From contig CAUYUJ010020170.1 in the NCBI GenBank assembly GCA_963575745.1, forward strand, positions 619,013 to 659,012: DNA of 40,000 nucleotides, in the 5' to 3' direction. This DNA is from Prorocentrum cordatum (Eukaryota > Sar > Dinophyceae > Prorocentrales > Prorocentraceae). The notes under the pieces are model-generated. The model did not search any database. It saw nothing but the letters and a program-made list of their open reading frames with translations, and was not told the origin of the DNA. This document shows, in pieces, positions 29,626-39,689 of this stretch. How positions within the stretch are numbered: the stretch's first letter is position 1; every line of letters starts with the position of its first letter. The position numbers and the translations under genes are program-made.

Positions 29626-30575
29626 ACACTGGTCCTCCTCCTCCTCTTCCTCCTCCACCGCATCCTCCCCCTCCTCCTCCTCCTCATCATCACGTCCCGC
29701 TCCTCCTTTTCAGAGGGCTGGGCAGGAGACGAGAGGATAAAAGAAGCGGAGGAGGACGAGGAGGAGGGCGAAGAGGAGGAGGAGGAGGAGGAGGAGGAGG
29801 ATGCGGGAAAGGGGGAGGGCGGGGAGAGGGGAGGATGAGGAGCAGGATGGGGTGGACGGAGGAGCGACGATGAATGAGAACTCGGTCCTCCGTCCTCCGT
29901 CCTCCTTGGGCCTCCTACGTAGAACGGCGGACGGCGGACGGATTCCTCATTCCTCCTCCACCTCCACCTCCTCATTCCTCAGTCATCATTCCTCCTTCTG
30001 CTCCTCATCCTCCCACTGGTTCGCCCTCTCCCTTTGCCTCCTCCTCCTCCTCATCTTCCTCCTCCTCGCCGTCATTCCTTCCTCCTCCAGCCCCCCCGCC
30101 CCAGGGGAGGAGCAGGAGGAGGAGGAGGAGTGAGACGCAAGGAAGAGGACGAGGGGAGGAGGAGGGCCGGAGGAAAGGGGAGTGGAACGAAGAGAGACGG
30201 AGGGGGCTGGAGGAGGGAGGAAGGACGGCGAGGAGGAGGAGGAGGAGGAGGAGGGAAAGGGAATGGGCGAGACGGGGGAGATGAGGAGCAGGAGGAGGAA
30301 TGAGGAGTCAGGAGTGAGGAGGAGGTGGAAGTGGAGGAGGAGAGGAGGAGGAGGAGGAGGAGAGGAGGAGGGAGGAGTCCGTCCGCCGTCCGCCGTTCTC
30401 CGCAGGAGACCCGGGGAGGACGGAGAACGGCGGACGGCGGACGGAGTCCCCAGTTCTTCAGGAGGAGGAGGAGGAGGAGGAGGAGGAGGAGGAGGAGGAG
30501 GGAGGAAGGACGGCGAGGAGGAGGAGGAGGAGGAGGAGGAGGAGGAGGAGGAGGAGTGAACGGTGGGGGGGGGGA
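29626..30575. repeat. GGA/TCC microsatellite block with strand switches
   Basis: Pyrimidine-rich (ctcctc) at 29626-29710 and 29945-30110; purine-rich (gaggag) at 29725-29870 and 30110-30570. The longest pure ggagga run lies near 30460-30556. All long Glu/Gly/Arg or Ser/Pro/Leu ORFs here are repeat products. An accggcgg-free spacer (aacggcggacggcggacgga) occurs at 29922 and 30426. Confidence 0.9.
30378..30445. other. Perfect 25-bp stem-loop
   Basis: 30378-30402 and 30421-30445 are exact reverse complements (tccgtccgccgtccgccgtt... arm) around an 18-base loop. One arm also recurs at 29922-29941. It is embedded in the GGA microsatellite but its sequence is not the microsatellite. Confidence 0.92.
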
Positions 30576-30649
30576 GGGGAGTGGCAAGAGGAGAACGGGG
30601 ACAGTGGAGCAGGGGAATGGTGGAGCAGGCAAGAATTGAGATCGTTGGT

Positions 30650-31270
30650 GTTCAGGTTGGCGTTGCAATCTTGGGTATTCGGCGTATTCGCTTGTTGTTC
30701 AGTGTTGTCTTGTTTAGTATTACATCGCCCACCTAGGGCATCTATGGGTACTTTCTGCATAAAAGGGGAAGATACGTGCAACGCCCTTACATAAGGAATG
30801 CAATGGGAGATCCTTCACAGAAGGAGTGCAGAGAGGAGGATGCGGCTTCTGGAGGATGAGGAGGGTTAGGAGCCGAGGGGAGGATGGAGGAGGATGGTGC
30901 AGTGACTCCTCAACCCCTTCCTCCTTCTGCTCTTTGGACTCCTCTGGCACTCGTTTAGCGATGGAAGAGACGAAGAACGAGACGAGTGAAGAGGAGGAAG
31001 AGGCAGAGGAGGAGTAGAAGCAGGAGGAAGAGACGACGGAAGAGGAGGATGACAATGATGAAACAGACTTTTGATGGCGATGCGGGTGAGCGTGGACGAG
31101 AAAGGGGAGGAGACGAAGGACGAGGAGGAGGAGGAAGATGAGGAACAGGAGGAGAAGACGAATGACGCGATAGAGAGAGAGAGGATACATGGAGCGGAGC
31201 GCGAAAAGGTCGATCGCAGAAACGCGGGATTTCTGCCCTCAAACCCAACGGTGAGGATTTTCAGATCCCA
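30650..31270 (-). repeat. Pyrimidine-rich dispersed repeat, right (inverted) copy
   Basis: On the minus strand this carries the same boxes, in the same order, as 5110-5790: a tcgccatcaaaag box, an agaggagtcc box, gaggagtcactgc, ttctgtgaaggatc, taggtgggcgatg and gtattcggcg. The two copies lie on either side of the 21.8 kb retroelement in opposite orientation. They have diverged, with most difference in the simple C/T part. Confidence 0.75.
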
Positions 31271-31930
31271 TCTTGGCGCGGCCCTGGGGTCATAGTGGGG
31301 CAACCTTGGATGCCATTGAGCGATCAAGGGGGCGGCGTGGAGTAGTCCGAAACATATTCGTTCGGGTCCATCTTTTGGCGTTCACGGCCCGTCGTGGAGC
31401 CCTCTGGGGGTTCCTTGGCGACGCAGCTTGAAGACCCACAGCTTCAGCTATCATGGTATATATTGTGCGCTCTTGGAGGCCATCTTGTGCTGCCTATCAT
31501 CGTAGAGCCACACTGGGCCAAAATGGGCCCTCTGACACCTCGCGGGCGGGCCCCTCCAAACCCAGGGGAGGGGGCAGGGGAGGGGTAAACCCTATCCGAA
31601 GGGGAGAGGGGTTGGAAGGGGAACCGCGCTGGACCACAGCCGTAGAGGGATGGTGGGAATCTGATCCTGCGGGCCTGGGTGGAACAGGTTAGGAGTGTTC
31701 GAGCCACATGATCGAAACAGCCTTGAACAGCCTTAAAAGGTCAGGTGTCCGAGTCAGTATCCAGAGAGTTGTTTTTGTTCAGGGTGCCCGCGAGAGAGCG
31801 CGAAGATGAACACGCCTGGTGCTTCACGCGGCGCGTAGCACAAAATTGGGTGACCAAGGCGCCCTCTGGGTCCTGGCAGCGCGAGCAGCGATTCGGTAGT
31901 GCCCTCCGAGGAAGGATTGAGGGTGGGCGG
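31271..31930. other. Intergenic, no gene seen
   Basis: Contains a TTGGGG-like patch near 31380-31410 and the GGGGAGGGGTAAACCC box at 31560-31610. The rest is unique and without motifs. Confidence 0.4.
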
Positions 31931-32010
31931 CAGGAGGAGGAGGAGGAGGAGGAGGAGGAGGAGGAGGAGGAGGGGAGGAGGGGGAGGAGGGGGAGGAGGG
32001 ATGAGAGGCG
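31931..32010 (+). repeat. GGA microsatellite
   Basis: A run of ggagga from 31931, drifting to ggggagg near 31975-32003. Confidence 0.9.
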
Positions 32011-32225
32011 AGGTTCGACGACCTAGGTCGCTATTGAGCGCCCGAGGGGAGGGGCCGCCGTGTTGACGGGCTACGGCGAGATTCTCGGAGAGGCCATCGC
32101 GTCTCAGGCACCTACGCCGCGCGCAGTGGCAGTGGCAGATATGTAAGGAACTAACAGATTGGACCGACTCTGGCGTTGGGGGCGAGGAGAGCAGGAAGTG
32201 CTCAAGCTGAGGTGTAGTTACAGTA

Positions 32226-32403
32226 GGTTCGCGTCGTGTCGACCGGCGTCGACCCCGCCGCTGGCGGTCAACGTTGAATGTGATTGGCGACCCAGAATCG
32301 GTCGATGTTGAACGATTTGACGTTTCGGAAATGGCCAATCGTTCACAATTGAACGATCCCCGCGGTGTCAGGAGCCAACGCCGGGGTCGACACGACACGA
32401 ACC
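32226..32403. repeat. Inverted-repeat element, ~178 bp
   Basis: 32226-32265 and 32374-32403 are reverse complements at 27 of 30 positions, once a 10-bp duplication (ggcgtcgacc) in the left arm is allowed for. The loop holds further complementary pieces (gattggc/gccaatc; cgttca/tgaacg). It looks like a small MITE or its remnant. No open frame spans it convincingly and no target duplication is evident. Confidence 0.7.
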
Positions 32404-32409
32404 CGCGGT

Positions 32410-32935
32410 ACGCGGGGAGAGCACGTGATCAAGTCTTCGATGTCACTTCAGAATGCATTGTCGTTATCACCAGGCGAAGGAGAGAGTAGAGGAGGGATCG
32501 GTGGAGGTAGGCTTGGCAGCGCCATAGCAAGATTCTGGACATAGAACTTGATGTGACGTTGAAAAGCGATGGGTGTGCAGAGGTTGCGACTGCCAGCCAG
32601 AGAGGCTTAGGCGAAGTGGGGAAGCAAGGTTGTGAAAGTGAGTTGGGAACGAGAATCTGGCCGATGCCTTGGCCAAGTACGTCGGCAGAGATGTCCTCAA
32701 GAGTGAAGCATATCAGAGTATATATCAAGAATACTGGCAACATATTAATGGCACTAAGAAGATAAGAAACATAATACTTATAACACATATGAGAAGAAAA
32801 CAATTGGACTAATAAGCGACGGACGACGTGCCGAAGCGCCAGCAGCAGCGCGCATGTACAAATTTGTATGCCATTGTGCTATTGCGAAGGCCTTACGGCC
32901 TGTGCCGCCGACCCTGGAGGCCACGAATATGGAAA
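32410..32935. other. Intergenic, no gene seen
   Basis: A lower-GC unique stretch. The minus-strand frame 32803-32429 has hydrophobic segments but no family motif. It is the most AT-rich non-microsatellite part of the right flank. Confidence 0.4.
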
Positions 32936-33080
32936 CGCGGGGGGGGTGGAGGAGGAGGAGGAGGAGGTGGAGAGGGAGGAAGGGTGGAGGAGGCAGTTGA
33001 GGGAGCAGGCGGGGGAGAATGATGAGGAGGAGGAGCATGAGGAGGAGGAAGAGAGGCAGGCACAGGAGGGACGCCCCCCC
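32936..33080 (+). repeat. GGA-rich microsatellite
   Basis: A seven-G run and then degenerate ggagga to about 33075, followed by an eleven-C run. Confidence 0.85.
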
Positions 33081-33109
33081 CCCCACACGCGGCGGTGAAG
33101 GGATACAGG

Positions 33110-33660
33110 GAGTTCTCGTGGGGGGCCTCTTGGGGGTAGTTCTGGGGCCTCTTGGGAGGCTGTTGGGGGCCGCTTGGGAGCCTCGTGGGGGCCTCTTGGA
33201 GCTTCCTGGGGGTCTCCTGGGAGCCTCTTGGGGCTTCGTGGGGAGCTTCTTAGGGGCCTATGGAGCCTCCTGGGAGCTTCTGAGGCCGAGGGTTCGAAAT
33301 GTCCGGTCGAGTCTCCAGTCTGGGCTCTCTCTTGGAGCCGTCTTGGGGACCTCTTGGGCTATCTTGGAGGCGTCTTGGGCGATATTGGGGCGGTATTGGG
33401 GGCCTCTTGGCCTGTCTTGGAGAGTCGGGAAGTTGACAAGGCGAGAATGTCCAAATCTTTCAAAACCTGAGGGACATCTCTGATTTTTGCTTCTTGGGGC
33501 CCTCTTGGGAGCGCCCTCTTGGGAGGGCCCTCCGAAGCTGTCTGGAGGCTATCGCGACTTGGACCGATACTTCGGCGATTCGGGGCCCTCGAGGACATTC
33601 TTGGAAGCCTCTCGAGGCACTTTTGCTACGTCTTGGGGGTTGTCTGGGCTCCCGAACCGC
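33110..33660 (+). repeat. TTGGGGCCTC family, longest patch
   Basis: cttggggcctcttgggagg-like units are dense from 33118 to 33290 and again from 33330 to 33640. The intervening gtccggtcgagtctccagtctggg is unique. Frames encode LGASWG-type nonsense. Confidence 0.8.
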
Positions 33661-33674
33661 CCAGAGGGGAGTCG

Positions 33675-33775
33675 TATCTGACCCGGGACCCCCCCCGGGA
33701 CCTCCCCCGGGACCCCCCCCCAGGACCTCCCCGGGGACCCCCCCCCGGGATTCCCCCCCTTCCCCTGCGGGGAAG
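33675..33775 (+). repeat. GGGACCCCCC tandem repeat
   Basis: About seven drifting copies of cgggaccccccc / caggacctcccc. It ends with a ccctgcggggaagcgatcaaaggg segment that can fold back. Confidence 0.85.
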
Positions 33776-33837
33776 CGATCAAAGGGAAGGGGCTTCCCTT
33801 CGACTCAACTACAGCGCTGGTCAATTTCGCTGTGGCT

Positions 33838-34475
33838 GGCGCTACCGGGGGGTTTCGTGCAGCCCGCACCGGGTGCCGCCAGCGGCTTAGAACACCCCCT
33901 CCTTGCCGCTTTACCGGGGGGGTTCGTGCAGGCCGCACTGCGTCTACCTGGGCTCCCCCCCCCCCCCTGTGGGAGTGGGGGGGTGGGAGTGGGGGGTGGG
34001 TTGGGGGGGGGCAGGGGGGCGGTTGGGAAGGGTGGCTCCCTGTCGAAGTGTGGCGTGTGCTCGCCTTGTGTTCTCTATTCGCGTCTGCTCGCCTTTGTTC
34101 CGCCGCAGCCTCTCGTATTGTGGTTCGTGGCCACAATGCGAGAGGCTGCGGCGCAACTCCCGAGAGCCGCTGTGGGGGGTCGACGGCACGGCCGCGTAGA
34201 GAAGAACAGTGCCGCCGTGTTCCGGCACGGCCCTGGGATGCAATGCCGCCGCCGTGTTCCGGCCCGTCCTGGTAAGATTCGCGCGTCGGGGCTGGGTTCG
34301 CGCGTGCTGGGAGCGCGCCGCTTACGGAGGGGTTGCGTCCTTACCGGGGGGTTTCGTGCAGCCTACCAGAGGAGGTCGTGTTTACCGGGGGGGTTCGTGC
34401 AGGCTCGCACCGGGAATGGCGCCAGCTCGAACCCCACCAGGAGAGATTACCGGGGAAGGGGTTCGCTCCGCACCG
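33838..34475 (+). repeat. Five scattered copies of TACCGGGGGGTTCGTGCAG
   Basis: Copies begin at about 33843, 33911, 34344, 34383 and 34449 (the last altered). Most are followed by a cgcaccggg box. Intervening sequence is unrelated, including a G-rich tract at 33975-34030 and the hairpin at 34101-34153. Confidence 0.75.
34101..34153. other. 23-bp stem, 7-base loop hairpin
   Basis: 34101-34123 (cgccgcagcctctcgtattgtgg) pairs with 34131-34153 at every position but one, and that one is a G.T wobble. The loop is ttcgtgg. It has the size of a small-RNA precursor hairpin, but also fits a palindromic insertion scar. Confidence 0.92.
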
Positions 34476-34485
34476 GGCACCGCCG

Positions 34486-34532
34486 ACATATATACATATA
34501 TGTATATGCATGTATACATAATATATATATAT

Positions 34533-34564
<32 letters not shown>

Positions 34565-34578
34565 ATATATATATATTC
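34486..34578. repeat. TA microsatellite
   Basis: An acatatatgtatatgcatgtatac lead-in, then nearly pure ta repeats with two taa interruptions. Confidence 0.95.
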
Positions 34579-34639
34579 CCTTTTCTATATTTTTACAATC
34601 CGGGGGGGTGGGACCCCCCCCTCCCCCCGAAAATCGGAC

Positions 34640-35250
34640 CCCCGGGATCTGGCGCTTTGGGGGCCCCCTGGACGCCTTGCAAGGGGTCCCCCGGGCCTTC
34701 CGGGCCTCCTGGACGCCCCTGCCGGGCCTTGCCAGCGGGCCCAAAGCGGTCAGGAGGGCGGCCAAACGGCCCCGCGAGAGCCCCACGCGGCCCCAAACAG
34801 CCCCAAGACGCCCGAAGACGACCCAAAGAAGACCCCCAAGAGGTCCTCCAAGTGCAAAAAAAACAACACATTCCTTTCCTTTCCTCTCCTTTTTTTGTTT
34901 TAAAGAAGAAGGAATTTTTGGACATTCGGTTCCTCGGTATTCCGTGCGTCCGAGTCCGCCGAAGAGGCCCCCAAAATCCTCCCACAACGGTGTCAAAGGG
35001 CTTCCAGACAGTCCAAAGAGCCCCAATATGGTCCAACAGGGCCGCAAGATGGCCCCAAGAGAGCCCCGCTGACAGCCCCAGATGGCCCCAAGACGCTTCC
35101 CGAAGCACTCCAAATCGTGACCCGGTCGTTCAGGGAGACCGTGGTTGGTAGCAAGGTGGCCGCAAGAAACCCCCAGAGGCCCCCAAAAGGCGCCCAGGAG
35201 GCCCCCAGAGGTCCCCAAAAAGCTTTTGAGAGGGGCCCAGGAACACCTCC
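34640..35250 (-). repeat. TTGGGGCC family in reverse orientation
   Basis: Here the units read ggccccaaga / gcccccaaaag on the plus strand, the reverse complement of the patches further left. An AT-rich interruption lies at 34855-34945. The orientation change falls across the TA microsatellite. Confidence 0.75.
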
Positions 35251-35469
35251 AAAGAGGAGCCCCTGCAATAAAAACTGGGGATGAGGACAAGGAGTGGCTC
35301 GCAGACAGGGAAGATTACGAGTAAGAGGAGAGGAAGTAGAAGGATAGTACATAACATTACTATAACGACGATGGCGCAAACGGCAACAATGAATCATCGC
35401 TATATTTGGCTCTCCTGCATGCCGAGCTTCAATAACCAAGGTGCATGGCGCGAAGCGCCAATGCAGTCT

Positions 35470-35503
<34 letters not shown>
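35470..35503. repeat. TA microsatellite
   Basis: About sixteen ta units ending in acacacac. Confidence 0.95.
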
Positions 35504-35508
<5 letters not shown>

Positions 35509-35584
35509 CGAAAAACGTGGACGGGGGGGGGCGCCCAGGGACCTCGGCGGGGCATGGGGGGCATGGAGCTTTAGTTTCCTTGTG

Positions 35585-35745
35585 CTTTTCCCCACATGTT
35601 TCGTGGGGGTTTGGTTTTCTTCCCTGCCGCGCCGCACCCGCGTCTCACACCTCCCCCCGCCCCTTCTCCTCTTTCCCCACATGCTTAGTGGGGCTATGGT
35701 TTTCTTCCCCACATGCTTGGTGGGGTTTTGGTTTTCCCCGCGTGT
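35585..35745 (+). repeat. Three copies of a CCCCACATG...GTGGGG box
   Basis: ccccacatg-tttcgtggggg, ccccacatgcttagtgggg and ccccacatgcttggtgggg lie at about 35590, 35675 and 35707. Each is followed by a ggttttc box and can form a short stem. They lead into the 90-bp satellite. Confidence 0.75.
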
Positions 35746-35746
35746 T

Positions 35747-37025
35747 TCGACACCAGAGAGGGTGCGCAGGGGGTGGTCCCTCAGCGCGGTCTCTATGCGC
35801 GCCAGGGTCGGAGAGCGTGGCAGGCGTGGCACATCCTCGACACCACAGAGGGCGCCACGGCTGCACCATCGGGGGTGCGCAAGGGCTGGTCCCTCACCGC
35901 GGCCGCTATCCGTGACGGTCGTCCAGGGCACAGCAGGCATGGCAGATTCTCGACACCATAGGGAGTGCGCAGGGGGGGGTCTCTCACCGCGGCCGCTATC
36001 CGTGACGGTCGTCCAGGGCGCAGCAGGCATTGCATACTCTCGACACCATAGTAGGGGGTGCGCAGGGGGTGGTCTCTCACCGCGGCCGCTATCCGTGACG
36101 GTTGTCCAGGGCACAGCAGGCATGGCATATTCTCGACACAGTAGGGGGTGCGCAGGGGGCGGTCTTTCACCGCGGCCGCTATCTGTGACGGTCGTCCAGG
36201 GCACAGCAGGCCTGGCATTTTCTCGACACCATAGGGAGTGCGCAGGGGGCGGTCTCTCACCGCGGCCGCTATCCGTGACGGTCGTCCAGGGCGCAGCAGG
36301 CCTGGCATATTCTCGACACCATAGGGGGTGCGCAGGGGGTGGTCTCTCATCGCGGCCGCTATCCGTGACGGTCGTCCAGGGCACAGCAGGCATGGCATAT
36401 TCTCGACACCAGAGGGGGTGCGCAGGGGGTGGTCTCTCATCGCGGCTGCTATCCGTGACGGTCGTCCAGGGCACAGCAGGCCTGGCATTTTCTCGACACC
36501 TTAATAGGGGGCGCGCAGGGAGTGGTCTCTCATCGCGGCTGCTATCCGTGACGGTCGTCCAGGGCACAGCAGGCATGGCATACTCTCGACACCATAAGGG
36601 GGTGCGCAGGGGGTGGCCTCCCACCGCGGCCGGTATCCGTGACGGTCGTCCCGGGCACAGCACGCGTGGCACATTCTCGACACCATAAGGGGGTGCGCAG
36701 GGGGTGGTCTCTCACCGCGGCCGCTATCCGTGACGGTCGTCCAGGGCGCAGCAGGCGTGGCATATTCTCGACACCATAAGGGGGTGCGCAGGGGGTGGTC
36801 TTTCACCGCGGCCGCTATCCGTGACGGTCGTCCAGGGCACAGCAGGCATGGCATATTCTCGACTCCACAGGGGGTGCGCAGGGGGTGGTCTCTCACCGCG
36901 GCCGCTATCCGTGACGGTCGTCCAGGGCACAGCAGGCGTGGCATATTTTTGACACCATCAGGGGGTGTGCAGGGAGTGGTCTCTCACCGCGGCCGCTATC
37001 CGTGACGGTCGCCCAGGGCAGAGCG
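35747..37025 (+). repeat. ~90-bp satellite, about 14 units
   Basis: The box tcgacacca recurs at 35747, 35837, 35950, 36040, 36133, 36223, 36313, 36403, 36493, 36586, 36677, 36768, 36859 and 36949, so the period is 90-93 bp with one of 113. Each unit has ggtgcgcagggggtggtc, an overlapping SacII/NotI-type ccgcggccgc box and cgtgacggtcgtccaggg. Because 90 is a multiple of three, ORFs of 400-560 codons run through both strands. They are repeat products, with no start, domain or signal of their own. Confidence 0.95.
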
Positions 37026-37129
37026 GTATCGGCGGGGCAACGGCCACCAACATCATTCTCACATGCATCACTTCAGCTCTCATCACTCCAGCCATAATAT
37101 AAGTATGCGGGGTTCCTCGGTAGCGTAAT

Positions 37130-37225
37130 TATAGGTTTTCGGCCGCCCGGAGCCACCAGAGCCCCGGGGGGCGTGGCCGGGAGGCCCCGCCCAGGGACCT
37201 GGGCGGGGCATGGGGGGCCCGGCGC
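37130..37225 (+). repeat. Module flanking the 100-bp satellite, left copy
   Basis: taggttttcggcc-cccggagccaccagagccccgggg followed by gtggcc and cccgcccagggacctgggcgg. The same order recurs at 38763-38850, just right of the next satellite. A partial copy (gcccagggacct-cggcggggcatgggggg) lies at 35530-35560. Confidence 0.85.
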
Positions 37226-37365
37226 CTTATTTCCCATGTGTTTTTCCCAGCCCTCCTTGGCTGGGTATTCGTTTTGAATAAAGCACTGTGGTCGCGCCCC
37301 TCATCATCCTCCTCCCCCTCCTCCTCCTCTCGCCTCCCGCCTCCTCTTGCCCTCTCTTCGCTGAC

Positions 37366-38655
37366 GATGGGGGCTGCGATCTGCGAAACGGTCGCTTTCG
37401 AGGGCTGCTGGTGGGTCCTGCGGAGTGAGGCACCGCGCGGAACAGAGCGGGACCTCGCCGCCCCTGGGGGGCTGCGATGTGCGAAACTGTCGCCACTTTC
37501 GAGGGCTGCTGGTGGGCCTGAGCGGGACCTCGCCGTCCCTGGGGGGCTGCGATGTGCGAAATTGTCGCCACTTTCGAGGGCTGCTGGTGGGTCCTGCGGA
37601 GTGAGGCACCGCGCGGACCTGAGCGGGACCTCGCCGTCTTTGGGGGGCTGCGATGTGCGAAATGGTCGCCATTTTCGAGGGCTACTGGTGGGTCCTGCGG
37701 AGTGAGGCGCCGCGCGGACCTGAGCGGCACCTCGCCGTCCCTGGGTGGGCTGCGAAATTGTCGCCAGTTTCGAGGGCTGTTGGTGGGTCCTGCGGAGTGA
37801 GGCACCGCGCAGATCTGAGCGGGACCTCGCCGTCCCTGGGGGGCTGCGATGTGCGAAATGGTCGCTTTCGAGGGGTGATGGTGGGTCCTGCGGAGTGAGG
37901 CACCGCGCGGACCTGAGCGGGACCTCGCCGTCCCTGGGGGGCTGCAAAATTGTCGCCTTTTTCGAGGGCTGCTGGTGGGTCCTGCGGAGTTAGGCACCGC
38001 GCGGACCTGAGTGGGACCTCGCCGTCTCTGGGGGGCTGCGATCTGAAATTGATACCACTTTCGAGGGCTGCTGGTGGGTCCTGCGGAGTGAGGCACCGCG
38101 CGGATCTGAGAGGGACCTCGCCGTCCCCGGGGGGCTGCGATGTGCGAAATGGTCGCCATTTTCCAGGGCTGTTGGTGGGTCCTGCGGAGCGAGGCACCGC
38201 GCGGACCTGAGCGGGACCTCGCCGTCCCTGGGGGGCTGCGATGTGCGAAATTGGCGCCACTTTGGAAGGCTGCTGGCGGGTTCTGCGGAGTGGGGCAGGC
38301 ACCGCGCGGACCTGAGCGGGACCTCGCCGTCTCTGGGGGGCCGCGATGTGCGAAATGGTCGCCATTTTCGAGGGCTGCTGGTGGGTCCTGCGGAGTGAGG
38401 CGCCGCGCGGATCTGAGCGGGACCTCGCCGCCCCTGGGGGGCTGCGACCTGCGAAATTGTCGCCACTTTCGAGGGCTGCTGGTGGGTCCTGCGGAGTGAG
38501 GCACCGCGCGGACCTGAGCGGGACTTCGCCGTCCCTGGGGGGCTGCGATCTGCGAAATTGTCGCCACTTTCGAGGGCTGCTGGTGGGTCCAGCGGAGCGA
38601 GGCACCAGGCATATCTGAGCGGGGCATCGCAATCTTTGGGGGGCTGCGAGCCTCA
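37366..38655 (+). repeat. ~100-bp satellite, 13 units
   Basis: The box gtgggtcc (or variant) falls at 37411, 37511, 37587, 37688, 37782, 37881, 37974, 38073, 38174, 38278, 38381, 38482 and 38582. Most periods are 93-104 bp; one is 76 because of a deletion. Each unit carries ctgcggagtgaggcaccgcgcgg, gacctgagcgggacctcgccgtc, ggggggctgcgatgtgcgaaa and cgagggctgctg. Minus-strand ORFs of up to 466 codons are repeat products. Confidence 0.95.
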
Positions 38656-38762
38656 CAAATGCCGCTCGCAGAAGTATATGCGCCATCACCTCCGCATAAC
38701 GCCCCACAAGCTTCTCATGCCCCGCATTGCGCAGGGGGTTGTTCGTCGCCATGGTACTTTGT

Positions 38763-38850
38763 AGGTTTTCGGCCACCCGGAGCCACCAGAGCCCCGGGGA
38801 CGTGGCCAGGGGGGTCCCGCCCAGGGACCTGGGCGGCGCATGGGGGACAG
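38763..38850 (+). repeat. Module flanking the 100-bp satellite, right copy
   Basis: Same module as 37130-37225, with ggttttcggccacccggagcc and cccgcccagggacctgggcgg. Direct copies on either side of the array suggest the array expanded between them, or that the module and array moved together. Confidence 0.85.
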
Positions 38851-39006
38851 GGCTTCGCCGGCTTGGAACCACCAGAGCCCCAAGAGGTTGCAGGGAGCTC
38901 CAGGGGCTGCTCCCGCCTGGTGCCCCAGGTCTCCCACAGGCCTCCCAGATGCCTCCAGGAAAACTCCCCACAGCTCACAAATTTGGTTCTCCTATAGTTT
39001 TTTTTC

Positions 39007-39515
39007 CACGCTTCTCTCCGTGCAGCTTGTTCTGCATCCCCACGCTGCGCGGCAGCCCCAGAGGACGCCCAGACCGTCCCAGTTCGGCCCCAGACGCTCC
39101 CAACCTTGTCCCCAGATGGCTCCACATGGGAGGACCAGCGCGCCCCAGTAGGGTCACGGAGCGGCCAGGGACGCTCCAACATCCTTGCGACGCCGACGAT
39201 CACCCCAAGACAGCCCCCCGAGCGACTTCGTCGACACGTCGTGCTTCCAGGAGGCCTCCCCGGAGGGTTTTTTGAGGCCGTGCCTGTTTTTCCCGTGGTT
39301 TTTCCACGATTTCATTCGTCCAGCTCGTTCTGCGTCCCCACGCTGCAAAGCAGCCCAAGAGGACGTCCAGACCGTTGTGGTTCGGGCCCCTGGGGCTCCC
39401 AACCGTGATCCAAGACGGCTCCGCATGGGAGGGCTGGCGCCCCCAAGTGGGCTCCACGAGCCGCCAGAGTCGCTTCCAGGCCTGCGCGACGCCGACGATC
39501 CCAACCGCGCCCCAT
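39007..39515 (+). repeat. 298-bp tandem duplication, two units
   Basis: ccacgctgc occurs at 39040 and 39338. Both copies continue with cagcccnagaggacg-ccagaccgt, ctcccaacc-tg, ggctccncatgggagg and ctnncgacgccgacgatc. Divergence is moderate. Confidence 0.85.
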
Positions 39516-39689
39516 GACGGCGCCAGAGAGCACCTTGACGGCGGAAACGGCGCCAACGAGGAGCCCCGAACACCCCAACACGGCCGATTAGGGCCACAAG
39601 AGAGAGGCCTGGAGGTCTTTGCGGTCGCCAGGTGCGGTCTCGAAACTGCTGATTGCGTCTCGACGTCCCACGACCGAGCCAACGACCTG

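Noticed and set aside
29801-30668. Glu/Gly-rich or Pro/Ser-rich ORFs around 30 kb
   Set aside because: GGA/TCC microsatellite translations.
34993-36672. 559-codon minus-strand ORF with WTTVTDSGRGERPPPAH repeats, and its plus-strand counterpart
   Set aside because: It follows the ~90-bp satellite exactly; the period is a multiple of three and both strands are open. No start context, domain or non-repeat core.
35747-38655. Regular ~90 and ~100-bp direct repeats as a CRISPR array
   Set aside because: The whole unit is conserved, with no unique spacers; the context is eukaryotic.
37227-38971. Minus-strand ORFs of 429 and 466 codons
   Set aside because: Products of the ~100-bp satellite in two frames at once; no independent evidence of coding.
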